From the NCBI GenBank assembly GCA_935421135.1, contig OW285187.1, positions 23,622,429 through 23,686,428 on the forward strand: 64,000 nucleotides of DNA. The letters are read 5' to 3'. Numbering within the stretch: position 1 is the stretch's first letter; each line of letters opens with the position of its first letter. The notes beneath the pieces are model-generated. The model searched no databases. It was not told the origin of the DNA and saw only the letters and a list, made by a program, of their open reading frames with translations. This DNA comes from Bugulina stolonifera. Its lineage: Eukaryota; Bryozoa; Gymnolaemata; Cheilostomatida; Bugulidae. A program made the translations under genes and the position numbers. Shown one piece after another: positions 46,601-59,200 of the stretch.

Positions 46601-49600
46601 TAAGTGTGTGTCATTGCTGAATCAGTCTTAGTGATTCAGTACAGGCACATGATTATTCTGTAGTAAAGGTAATCATGACTTGGAATTACTAATATGCATG
46701 TAGTATTCATATTCATATTTATATTTGAACACAAACTAATTATATCTGCAGTATGATAGGCACGTATTATTTTATTCATTATGAAATTAAGGCAAAAAAT
46801 CCAATTTGTAGACAGTGTTGCACAGTTTTATGGCTCTCTTGCATAAGGTCTGGAGTATCTGTATCCTATATAGAGAAGGGACATACTGTTGTTGTCAATT
46901 CCATGGATTCATTCCTTATGCAATCACTTGTGTTTTGCTGAATACCAACTAATGTTTACTTCAGAAAAATTAATACCAATTCGGTTGCATGATCTTAAAG
47001 TTGACAAATACATGTAATGGCAAGTCCGTTTAGTTCCTAGTTGAGATCACCATTAATATTTCCATATCAATCAGTTTAGAATAATAGGATATTGTAATAA
47101 TAATAAATTATTTTCAACATGGCAACATTCCATCCTCTACCGGATGAATTACTACAACTTGTGCAGTTTTTCCTGCATCTGCACCATTTATTGGTACTGT
47201 TGTACTCATTATATTATACTCACTGGACCCACAATAGCCATTATCTATTCATACTACAACACGTACAGTGTGGCTTTTGTGTTTCGACTATATTATGAGT
47301 TTTCCCTGTTCGCCAAAAAGCCCGAATTTCGCTTTCCTGTTTATGAATTTAATTCACCAATACCTGCATAGGCCTAGTGTTCATTGGGCTTGTCATTAGG
47401 GTTCGTTAGTCACCCATTGCTACCTGTGGTACATATGTGTAGTCTATACCAAGGATGCTCTACCTTCTCACCACTTCTGTGTTGTGTCTGTTTCCACAGG
47501 AAGGAGATCTGGTGTCTGTGATTGACAAACCTCCACCGTCTGAATCCTCCTGGTGGAGAGGAAAGAAAGAATTGACTGTAAGTATCTCAGTACAACACAG
47601 CTTGCTATTACGATAATGCAGGTAGCCTGGATTCCAACCATCCTAACAAGGCTACCAAACTTCTCACTATGTGTAAGGTCTGACGTCATGTCTGTCTATT
47701 AAGTTCCTGGAACAACTATGAACTTGACACAAATGCATAGTGAATGTACACGTTAGCTTACAACATACAGTTATTATAACTCGGCTAATGTTGTACGTAC
47801 CCACATACGGATTATGACTGCAAAATTTCTTCATGCTGTGCACGATGTATGTAAATATGCAAGCACATTATATAACACTGACTAATTTTGGCTAAATGAA
47901 ACTTGCGTCATATACGTAGCATAACTTACACATTGTAACATCAAATGTATAAATATTTATATATTCTATAATCATTCTAAGTATGCTATCTTTCACAAAA
48001 CACAGTAGCCTACTATTTCCAGTATATCTGTAGTGAAACTGCAAGCTCACACTCGTACACCATATCCTCTGATTCATATATTAATGTTAAACAGGTCGGC
48101 TTCTTTCCGTCTGAATGTGTCGAGATTATAGGAAATAGAAGATCTTCACCAGTTACCTCACAGTCATCAGACAAAGAACAGCTTCCAGGTGAGAGTCATA
48201 GACACATGTATAATATTATATCTATGGTGAGCACTCATTATCTCTTCTGCAAGAATAGAGTTATAACAATTAAAGACAATACATTCATCTCAAAGTCGTT
48301 TAATATTTATCTTGAACCACCTTCGTTGTAGAAATTGGTTTTTTATTTTAAAGCCTATATACTCACCTAAAGTATTAGCAACATATTATTACCTTGCAAA
48401 TATATTCACAAACTTCTCTCCTAGAATGAGAGATGACGAAGTGGAACATGCGTGTAGAACCTATTCTGTTGACAAATTGCCAAGATTGACAATGCGTCAC
48501 TTATTAAGCTCTAGGCTATATATTTCTGCCATAAGCTGTAAAATCTTTACTATGTCCAGAATCCGAGTGCAGAGGACCGTCTGATCTCACTCTTACTAAC
48601 CTCTCATTGTATAACTTATAATTTTAGTCTTGCGTAAAAGAGATAAGATTATATCATTTCTACTTCAATTCTTCCTTCACCGCCCGGCCATCTCTCAGCT
48701 TAAACAGTCGGGTATCGTGAAAGAGAGGCTGTTCGGTAGCGACCTGGGAGAGTATCTTACTAACTCGGGGCAACTCAGTAAGTACATCGTTATGGTGTGT
48801 CTTTGTGAATATAGTGTTGAGATGCTTTACTTGAAATTGGCACATTCGATTGGAGTGTGGCAGGAAACGTCCGTCCAGTCTTATGCATGTACGTCTATTC
48901 CTATGCATGTATGTGGCGAAATTGGTAGATGTATTCAGATTGTGGTATAGAAACTGTGCAGCCAAAATGTATGAATATGTATAGTATGATACTTGTAGTT
49001 ATGATTGGGATTATGCCAATAAAGCTGGTCTCTGACCATCATAATTATGTATCTTATTCTATTATAGTACCTAAAATAATGGTGTGTTGTTGTGAAGCCA
49101 TTGAACGCCATGGTCTAATTGACGGTATATACCGCCTGTCTGGTAGAGTCACCCAGGTTCAGTCTCTTAGGTAAGTAGTCTATTCTTTCATCTGTATCTC
49201 TATAATTAATATTGTGAATACGATAATATACATGATAGGTCTGTGCCCATAGTTACACAGTAACAACACATTTTTATTGTTCTAAAGTAGTTTGCGCTTG
49301 ATACTGCACATGTGCCAGTTCTACTGTTAAACCAGTAGTGGAGATTTAACTTTGGTATCGGTTTCCCATTACAAACCATGTGAAAAATGATTGTACGTAG
49401 GGAAATGTTGTACGATTGAGCACTAGAAGTTATAAGTAACAAGCCATGCATATCTCAGCTAGTAATATCTATGTAAATGTTGTATTGTTAGTATACAGCA
49501 GCTACTTTTACAGGGAGGAATTTGATCTAGACAAACATGAATATTTTACTGAAGATGACTTGCTGGACATTCACACCGTTTCTACGTTGCTCAAGACATA

Positions 49601-52309
49601 TTTTAGGGAGCTTCCTAACCCCCTCCTCACATACCAACTCTATGACTCCCTGGTTGTAAGTTTACTTATTCTACACATGTACTTGTGTTATATCATGTTA
49701 TAGTTGACCCCATGTGACTTTCAGTGATGCATAATACAATACACATGTACGTTGTACATTGTACATTGTAGCTGTTTTACACTTTATCTATAATACTTCT
49801 ATCTCAATAATACGCCCATGATTGTAGAGTGCTGTTCAGCTGAGACACCCACGCAAGCAGGTAGCTTCAATTAAAGCTCATATCGCTACACTCCCTCCAC
49901 CCCACTATAGGTAAGTATATTCTTCGAATAAACTAGCACAAACATGTGCTGTTTACTGTCTCTTACTGAACCTTAATTGCTGTACCTTATCAGTGTTGGT
50001 TCAGTTGAAGCTCTGTTCATGCTAAGGTACGAGTCTGTTCACCTTATTTAGCCCCGTCAGCTAGTTGCAATATATATAATAGCACCAGTTGTCCATTAAT
50101 GATATAGTTTGGTTTGTACAGTAAACTACTAATCGTCGTGTTATTACCGTAAACTTCATTCCATTTCAACCAATTGAAATGTTGTGTAGTGTAACTTTAG
50201 TTGCATGAAGTAGCATTACTATTGTAGGACAGCAAAGTACCTATTCGCTCATCTTGCTCGACTCTCTGTGTATAGCAAGAGGACTTCGATGACATCACGA
50301 AATCTGGCTATCGTCTGGGCGCCTAACCTTATAAGGTTGGTATATTTTGTGGTTGTAGTAAGTCATACTACTAGTAGTAGCTGAAGTCGGATGTAAAGAC
50401 TGGACTCGTAATAAGCATAATGATCCGAAGTGTAGGAATATATATAATTGTTGATGGTCCAGTAATTGTGTAAGTTGGAGCAGTAATTATAGTAGTCCAC
50501 TAATGTACTGTAATTATAGCATCATGACGTTGGTTGTCGTACCATTTTACTTAGATTTAAAGTTTTAATGCATACTTGTTTCTTTAGCTACGATGAAAGT
50601 GCGGGAACTCTGAATGCTTTTGGAGTATTACAGAATGTCTCTCTGCAGGCAGCTGTTGTTGATTTGTTGATCACTAACTACGACGCAATCTTCCCAGCAA
50701 CCTCTAGAGAAGATCGTCTTTCTCCATTTGGTAAGTGAATAAACAGCTGTTTATATCTATGTCAGTGTTTTGCTCAACTCCGAGCTTCTACAATACTTTA
50801 ACTTACATACACTATACAATGTGTTTATCATACTACTTAGTTTTCTATTATAATATCAGTTGGTAACCGTTTTATCCAGATCGAAGAAAGCCAGCTGTTT
50901 TGTCAATCAGCAAACGTCTGCTAAGATTATCCGTAGCCAGGAAGAAGAAAGGAAATGTGGCTCGCAACTGCAACTCTTCTGCAGATTATCCCATGATACA
51001 CAGCATTCCATTGGACGAAGACTCAGTCGTTTTAAGAAACAGAGCTGTGAGTGAGACCATGTCTCGTGTTCACTCCGTCTCCCTGGACTCTGTCTTCACT
51101 CCTTCAACAATGGGTAAAGTTCACGTGCTACAAGGTACGTTGGGTCACAGTGTGATTCTAGCTAGTTGGTCTTCAATGTATTCTTATTTCAATATTTATA
51201 ACACTGTTAACACAAATGCATTGTGACCTACAATTAAAAATCTTAATTTGAAAGATTTCGTATTAAGACAACCTCAACTATTAGCTACAATGTACGTAAA
51301 GTGGCAGTACTTGTGTGGATTTATCTCAATATTTTTATGATATTTCACAAATTCTTTATGGATTTTAGGGAACAGGAGCAAAGCATCCTCTGGTCGTACC
51401 ACGCGCTCACATTATGAGAATGTTACATGTGAAACACAAGCCGAGTCTACTTTGGGCCATTCTAGCAATCAATTTACTATCACACCATCTACTACTGATC
51501 TGCATGGTGAGTCTCAACCTTCTTCGGTCCCCATAGCCGGGCAGTCGGCAATCAGTAAACCTCCCACATCACACAAACCAACACCGTTACCTAAACCTCG
51601 GCTCAACAAGAAAGTACATGATTATATCAACTTATCAGCATTGAATTCCTCAAAGCAGGATTTGGATGCGAATGCTTCTTCTCAAAGACAATCTCCTCAG
51701 AGCATAACTCGTATCGCTAAATATGATCTGCCCACAGAATCCAGAGTATCTGCTGTACAGAAACCACTGAGACCTCATACTATGTATGATCCAGAAGGTG
51801 TGTTCACGTCGGTACCGGTTCGCCCTTATAGTGTCGCCATAATTAGTGATGATCCGCTCGAGCATAGGAGAGCAGAAAGACAATCTTCGCACTATGCCGT
51901 CTCTACTATATATACAGGTGGAGATAGAAGTCCTGACAGTTCATATCTTGAAAATAACAATGGTCTAGTCGCTGGAACTCCAACTATAGCGGAAACTGGA
52001 GTCAGCAAGTTTAGCGACCAATCGAAACACCGACATACCTACACTAACGTGTCCATAGATAGTGATACCAGCGTTCCTAGAATCAGACACCGGTGTACAG
52101 TAGGTGACTATGACAACTATATCCTTCCAGAACAGGGTCCAGGAAATTATCAGAATGTTGTGTTGGCTTCGACTGACAAGTCCGTGTTACCAAACGTTCA
52201 CCAGCCTGCAGTTCTCTCTTTCAGCAACCCGATTTCCTCTGATCAAGACGTTGTGTTGGCAGAGAGACAAGATAGTTTGATATCCGTAGATTCTGACTCG
52301 GTCAACTGA
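40679..52309 (+). CDS. ARHGAP32/33: PX-SH3-RhoGAP protein, ARHGAP32/33 type
   Basis: Eighteen exons give 2,901 bases (966 residues): 40679-40729, 41522-41602, 42634-42732, 43082-43146, 43483-43573, 44456-44653, 45334-45426, 45887-46012, 47500-47577, 48095-48188, 48628-48777, 49068-49170, 49514-49655, 49828-49910, 50228-50335, 50588-50730, 50880-51134 and 51369-52309 (TGA). Residues about 140-240 form the atypical PX domain ('WVVQRNEEHFILLDRQIHYC', 'GNSINCGTVL'). About 255-315 is the SH3 domain ('EGDLVSVIDKPP', 'WWRGK', 'VGFFPSECVEII'). About 365-565 is RhoGAP, with the arginine finger in 'GIYRLSG' (R398), 'FRELPNPLLTYQLY' and 'NLAIVWAPNLIR'. The long last exon is Ser/Pro-rich and probably disordered, with a proline motif 'KPTPLPKPR'. 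The family switches off Rho/Rac/Cdc42-type GTPases and works at membranes and the actin cortex. The ATG is the first in an exon with upstream AG; an extra upstream exon cannot be excluded. Confidence 0.93.
40735..40995. repeat. Minisatellite 'AACTAGTGTACAAGTATGTAGTATG' at intron 1 donor
   Basis: About eight units of roughly 25-40 bp, built on GTAACTAGTGTACAAGTATGTAG with variable TATGTAGTATGTA fill, begin five bases after the donor of RhoGAP exon 1. Both strands show open frames that are only repeat translations. Confidence 0.95.
43863..43886. repeat. Poly-G tract of 24 bases
   Basis: An uninterrupted run of 24 G lies in the fifth RhoGAP intron (the intron after exon 43483-43573). It could form a G-quadruplex. 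Its exact length may be uncertain because such tracts are hard to sequence. Confidence 0.9.
44079..44246. mobile_element. MITE with 9-bp target duplication, Mutator-like
   Basis: The inverted termini are AGTTAGGTGCAGTAGTGGAG and its near complement CTCCACTTCTGCACCTAACT. The direct repeat CCAGCATAC flanks it (44,069-44,077 and 44,247-44,255). It is 168 bp long, lies in the fifth RhoGAP intron and has a fragmentary relative at about 1,763-1,880. The interior carries the GAGAAGACAACTTCTCC word discussed among the findings. Confidence 0.85.
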
Positions 52310-53194
52310 CCTCATTGGATAAGTGACATCCTTATCTTTTACTACTAATTGACCAATTAATAATCAAGCACTATATAATCAAGGCATCTGGTAGATATTT
52401 ATATAACTTTTTACTAGGTTTCCCTTCTGCGCACCTGTTATCTATCACAGACCAATCATGCAGCAGCTAATCAGTACATAATTATGTCTATGTACATGTA
52501 TATATATTTCAGTATTTGGTTGATAAGAATTTATTTTGTATATATAATTATGTACCCAACTAACTGTTTTATATTTTAGAATGGTCCAACTTTGCTTTAC
52601 AGGTTCCTTATAAAATCTCAAAAGAAGTTTCTACATGTTCTATATTTATAAAACTATTATAAACCAGAATTTTTCTGCAATTATCTGTATATAGGGTTGC
52701 TGTATTTAATATAACATGTTTTAATAAAAGCATATGATATACACATAGCTAGTTTTGGCAACGAAATGCTAAATAAATTAAAGTAAATACTGAAAAAGGG
52801 AAAAATACTCTTGATGATGTTAATAATTTGTCAGTTAGTATAGCACTACTAACAGCTCTAAATACACTAGTGTATCTTCAGCAAACGCTATATGAATAGG
52901 CAGTAAAGTCTTTCTTATAAATATAGTGCATTTACAATAGACATCCAATAACAATATAAAAAATTATTTAATAGGTATGTATGTACGTATATGTAATATA
53001 TTGAGCGTCAACTGCATAGCACATGATATAAAAATAAAATAAAATGGCAGGTATTAAAACTAACTACAATTTGGGATACTGAGTAGATACAGCAAATATA
53101 TATTACCGTCTGCAGTAGATATATATTGCCGTCTGCGATAGGTATATATTACCGTCTGCAGTAGACATATATTACCGTCTGCAGTAGATATATA
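52310..53194. other. 3' flanks of convergent RhoGAP and MAP3K1 genes
   Basis: The stop codons of the two genes face each other across 885 bp. AATAAA at 52,723-52,728 is a suitable polyadenylation signal for the RhoGAP transcript, about 414 bases after its stop. No clear MAP3K1 signal was picked on the minus strand. The right end holds the 23-bp tandem repeat at 53,096-53,212. Confidence 0.6.
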
Positions 53195-53212
53195 TTACCG
53201 TCTGCGATAGTG
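53096..53212. repeat. 23-bp minisatellite spanning the MAP3K1 stop codon
   Basis: Five units of about 23-24 bp read TATATATTACCGTCTGCAGTAGA or GATAG variants on the plus strand. On the minus strand the first-read unit contains the last two arginine codons and the TAA of MAP3K1; the other four form the start of its 3' untranslated region. Confidence 0.93.
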
Positions 53213-56200
53213 TGATCTTGTGAATAACGGATGCTGTAAGAGTTCCTTAGCTGGAGGACGATGTTTGGACTCTGGTTCCAGACACCTCAACATAATATCT
53301 TTTATGGCAGGAGGTAAATTCTCAGGAATAGGTGGAGAAGCGTTGGCAGAAGCAATCTAAAGAGGTTTCAAATATTAACTATAGAAATCACTTGCCCAAA
53401 CACATTCCACCTAATGCTTCAATATAAACAACACGCTCACAAATTATGTACATGTGTGTGAAGCATAACTTCAATTGTTAGAATCTCCTGGAATATTCAA
53501 GGGAATACTTACTGTGAATATGAGTTTGAGGTGGTTTGAGACATTACTGGCATTCCATGGAGGCTTAGTAGTAACCATCTCTATGATAACACAGCCTACA
53601 CTCCACACATCACATGCTCGGCCATAGTGTTCACCTCGTAGCACCTGTAACACACCACCATAGATACTTGTACCATAGACATAGACATGCAATGGGTACA
53701 ATAGACATAAATGTGTGATGAGTAGCATAGACAGAGATGAGTGATGGAGTATAATACTATATACATGTAGATGTAGATATGTGTGGAGTACCCAAGTCAG
53801 CATACTCCTATGAATTCTCATTGTGAATGTGACCTTCAGTCAGATACATGTACATGCAGAAACATTTTATAAATTCTTATATAACAATATGAATGTAGTG
53901 AAGATTATAAATCAATCAATACTTGAGAAAATATTTTTTGATGCTGCTAATATAAACGTAAACTTATAATTGTCTAGTCTTCAACTGTGAACTTAGAGGG
54001 CTGTTGATAAAATGTATATTAGTACAAGTTAGACTGACCTCAGGGGCCATGAAGGCAATAGTACCAAGGAGTTGTCCCTTCAGTTCACCTGCACCAGTCA
54101 TTGAGGAGGCCAGCTGCGCACAGGCACCGAAGTCACCAATCCTCAAGTGTTTACCAGTGCTATCCACCAGTAGGTTGGCTCCTACAGCACAAGGTCAGGT
54201 AAATGTGTTATTAGAAACATTGTTTAGTTCTAAGTGTGGGATTGTTCTTTATAATTACTGAATGTAAAATCATACATCACACTCTTGAAGGCTTGCTATG
54301 GGATGTTTAACTTTGCCCACTGTTCCGTACCTGTCACATGTTTGCATACAATCACTAGAATTATAGGAACAGGTATTATGCAACATACATGCAACAGTTT
54401 TTGAAACTCGGTGAAAAGCTGTCACCACTAAATATAGCAGCACTAGTGACATTGGTAACAATCTGCTGGTACTGGTATATGATATGTACATGTATGTAGA
54501 TGTGTGTATTGGCATACCCTTCATGTCTCTATGTAGAATATGATGATCATGTAGATAGGCTAGGCCCATGAGCACCTGCTGAGTGTAGCTAGTGATGACA
54601 GGCTCTGAAAAGGCGCCGTACCTCTCCAGTAAGTGCGATATACTACCGCCTGGCATCCACTCCACAAACATGTTAAAGTGAGCACCTGTCTGTGTGGCAC
54701 CCAGTATCCGTACTATGTTAGCATGGTTTAGTGTAGCCATCATACGTATCTCATCTATAACTGCTTTACATATCGAGTCCTGCTCACTTTCAGAGTTGCG
54801 GCAAAATGATATCTATAAATTATAACAGTTTGAGATTTACGTAGATTTAATTCAATTTAACTACAATGTACAATACATACACATGTACGAACAGGTATAA
54901 TATAAGGGTGATTTGATATTTTAATAACTCATTCTGTAGAGTTGACTTATATTTAACCAATACAAAACAAAGAATGCTACAAAGCAATAAAAAACCACCA
55001 CTAGTGTGAGCTATTTATCACAGATACATTGCCAGTAGAATGTAAAGTCTGTATGTACATGTATATGTACAAGTATATCATATTGATGGCAATTACTCCT
55101 TTACAACTCATACAAGTTTGGAGAGGACCCGAACCGACAAACCAATAATAACCCAATGTTAGGTATTGGGTCGCCGATATAGGGATATGATATCATCCCT
55201 AACTGTTAAGTGAGTGTTGGGCCAATAATGAGAGAGACAAGAAATATTGGGGTAAAGTAATACAATAATAATAACCTGTTTAACAGCCATGATGATACCA
55301 GTCTTCACATCTCTGCACTGATAGCAAGTACTGAATGCTCCAGTTCCAATCATCATCCCACGCTTCCAGTGTATATTCTCCAAGTACTCAACCTGCCCTT
55401 CCTTGCCGTCCTATAAGTAGAACAGTGGTAGTATATTATAATAGTTACAGTATACAGTCACAGTATACTCACAATATATAGTGAGAGTGCACTCACAGTA
55501 TATATAGAGAAAGAGTATACAGTATATAGTCAGTCACAGTATTATAGACACAGTATACTTATAGTATATAGTTAGAGTATACAGTCAGAGTATACTCACA
55601 GTATATAGTGAGAGTATACAGTCAGAGTATACTCACAGTATATAGTCAGAGTACACAGTATACAGTCAGAGTATACTCACAGTATATAGTCAAAGTACAC
55701 AGTATATAGTCAGAGTATACTCACAGTTTGATCTGGCTGCACATGTATTGTAATGGTCTCCTCCTCACGTCTAGAGCTGAGTCCGGGTACTTGAGGTAAA
55801 GCCATCTGATTATGAGATATCTCCATTGCTTTAGACAGTGCAATAGCCTCCTCCAACTCTACTTCATCTTTACAGTGGCAGTTCCCTAAACAGTACCAAA
55901 CAACCATATGACAGGAGCCAGAGAAACTCAGAGAAATCCAGAGAAATCTAGATTATAAATTAAAGAAAAAGGACATGGCAAGCACAGCTGCAATGATTTA
56001 CTCACCGTCTGCACCAGAACTTCGTGGGGAGAAAAGAGCCACCTCAGATTTGAAAGAGACTGGTTTCTCATAGGGTGAGGCCATAGCACTATCACTCAGA
56101 TCTCCTGCGTAGACGGAGTCGCTGATGTTTTTGTGATCATCACTGCTTCCACTGCCACTCGCTCCCAGCCTACAGTTCAATACCAAGCAATGCGTAACAT

Positions 56201-59200
56201 ACTGACAGCGGAGAAATCCATCAATAAATAATAATATCCTTTCAATAAAATTCTTACAGATATAGCAAACACAGTTTAAAGCCAAATTTAAAGTTGAATT
56301 TAGATAACTTTTCTGCGACTAATGAGGCATCTTGTACTTACATATTGATAGTTGAAGTCTGCCGCTGGATTGGACGTGACGGACTGGCAGCTGATATCTC
56401 AATAGGAGAGGGTGCTCCAGCTGCAGCCAGGCCATGACTCGGGTCTGCTGTAGACTGGACCATGCAGGTAGCTTGCGGCCGAACAACAGCGGTGACTGGT
56501 GCAGACGGAGGGGAGGGGGATCTAGATAAGGGAATCGCGGATGACGAGGCATCCGGTTGAGGATGACGTCTGCGAGGTGGAGATGCTGGAGGTGAGTGTT
56601 TAGGAGTGGAGCTTTTCACTCGAGACCTGAGTGGAGAGTTGGGGGGTGAAAGGGCTCGTATAACTGCGGGTACTGCTGGAGATGAAGATGGTTGGTTGTG
56701 ATTGCCTGATAAGGTGGGTGGGGAATGAGATGAAGGAATAGAAGGAGTGGATGACTTTGGTTCTAGTTGAGTTGGCACAGAACTTGAAGCAGTCTTTGAC
56801 CTCGCAGGTAATCTAGATTTGACTGATTGAGAACTTGGTCCTAAAATAGTTAAAAAAGTAAACTATACATAGTAATATCATACACACACACATAACTATA
56901 TGTATGTATATACTTGTATATAGTAGTTGCACAGCATAGGAAACATAGTAAGATTTTAATATTGTTCATTTCATTGCACTGTATGTAATTGAATTTGACA
57001 AATAATCACTCACCTCTTGATGTTCTCATAGATTTAGGTCGGGCAGGAAGTCTACGTTTAGCCGGTGGTTCAGAGAAAGTTAACGACCTGTTTATAGGTT
57101 TCACAACCTGCACCACTCCCACACTTTCATAAGGAACCTTTTCACTTGGCACATCTGGAGATGCTGCTGCTTCTGACATCACCGATGGAGCGGCAGATAT
57201 GGCTGCCGATGACGTGGGTGAGTCAGACCTCATAGGACTTCGAGGTGTTGAGGCAGCTAACAGTAAATAGCCAGATGTAAAATTACATAATTCTATACAA
57301 ACAACAATCCATCCGTTATGACGGCGCAGCCATTAACAACTATGACAAATTCCAAAACAACAAAAATTTAAAAGACTAAATCCAGTATAACCATATAAAA
57401 TAATATTATGAGTCATACTAAGCACACCAGCAACGGTGGGCGGAGTCAACCCTACACGCCAAACTTACATGAAGTTGAGTCACCATGAGCCGGGTCACTA
57501 TGGTAACGAGGTGATTTCCTACCAAACTTGTCTCGATCCAGTTTTAAAGGGTCAGTTTTGCTGCGCATGTGTTTTCCACGTTTGTATTCTCTAAACGGTA
57601 GCATCCTGCTCTGAGATCTGGTGTTAAGGTCAAGGGAGTCGATGTCGGATAGGTTGCCCGCATCGTCATCTGAAGGATCCACACTTACAGAGAGTGTGAC
57701 AGACTTGGATATGTTATCTGTTCCCGACTCCTGTTCAGATAGATATAGGTACGTTAATACTATATTGTATAATATGCATGGTTTGTAATTCTCCCACAGT
57801 ACAATATCACAACAAAACAACTTGCAAACTTTTAATATAATAAGAAATTTCATAGGCTAGATTGAGAAATGTAAAATGTTACATTTATATTAATGTACGC
57901 GAATCAACCAAAGATGTCTATGACTAAACCAGTTATACACTCACAGAGTCGGTGGGATCATGTATAACATCAACAGTCCCATTCTCCATTGGCTCTTCCT
58001 CATCGTAATCAGATTGACTGTCATCCTCACCTTCCTTAGCAAGGTCAAACCCCAAACTCTGGTGGCTATGTAGGAGAGGGGGCACTACCATCTCAGTGTC
58101 AGTATTAGAAGAGAACTTGGGAATTCCATCCACAGAGTCAAATGCAGAGTCATTAGTTCCCAGCACAGGGTCACCATCTCCCTCAACTGTAAAAGCACAA
58201 TTCCACATAGAGTTACAGTAAACCAGCAAGCAGACCAGCTTTGAATTGGAATTGGGACAATATACAAATTATTATTAGTATATTTCATCTACTTTTACCA
58301 TTGGAATCATTGTACGAGTTACATCTGACACAGAATTACCATAGACTTCTACATGTATATAGTTCTGCATTGTATTTCTTAAATTCATATAATGTCAATA
58401 CACATTATAGCCCAAGTCAGGTTTCCATTGCACATTGCACTATTACATAAGACTTGTGTATATGCAGATAAATTTGTTTCCAGTCAAGTTCTGCTTGGTA
58501 CTTGTGCACAACGGCTTTAACAGAAACCAGTGTCAACTTGCTACAAACAAAATATGCTTTTCCCACACACCTTCATCTTCCGACCAATCACTTCGTATAC
58601 TGATGCGGGGTTTCGCCCCAGTTACAGCTCTACTCCGAGATAACTTTCGAGGAGACTTTCGATGGCTAGCTTCCTCAACTTCGCTGTCACTAGACTGGAG
58701 AGCTGACCCAGTTAGTGTCTCATCAGCATCATTGCCCTCTCCATCACCATCAACTATATCAGGGTACTGAAAGGCGTTGCCCTCCGTGTCATTCATTACA
58801 GCTCTTCTTTCATGGTCAAAAGTTCCATCATCACAGGATGCTGCCGCCGCCCCTTGCTCCACCACTGCATGTATGTAATCAGCCTCTACACTTTCAGCGC
58901 TATCAGAGAGCTCCCTGCCACCGTTGGCTATCAAAGGGTTAGACAACGACTCCTCCTCTTCCTCTGTCTCGTACACGGCCTCTGTGTAACTGTCACTACG
59001 CCGAAAATGACGCGCTGCAGCATTGTCAGGGCGAGGAAGTCGAGACGGCAACAGGTGGGATGATGGGTAGATAGAACCAAATGTCAAAGAGCGTGTAACT
59101 TTTTTTCTCCCAGACTACAACAAAGGACTATGGTGTGAGTAAGGAGTATATACACAATCTCACTTTACAAGCGTAAGTATGTATCATTTGATTATGTGTA

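Noticed and set aside
48312..48584. 90-codon open frame in the RhoGAP locus
   Set aside because: It lies inside the intron between exons 48095-48188 and 48628-48777, whose phases join perfectly without it, and it has no family resemblance.
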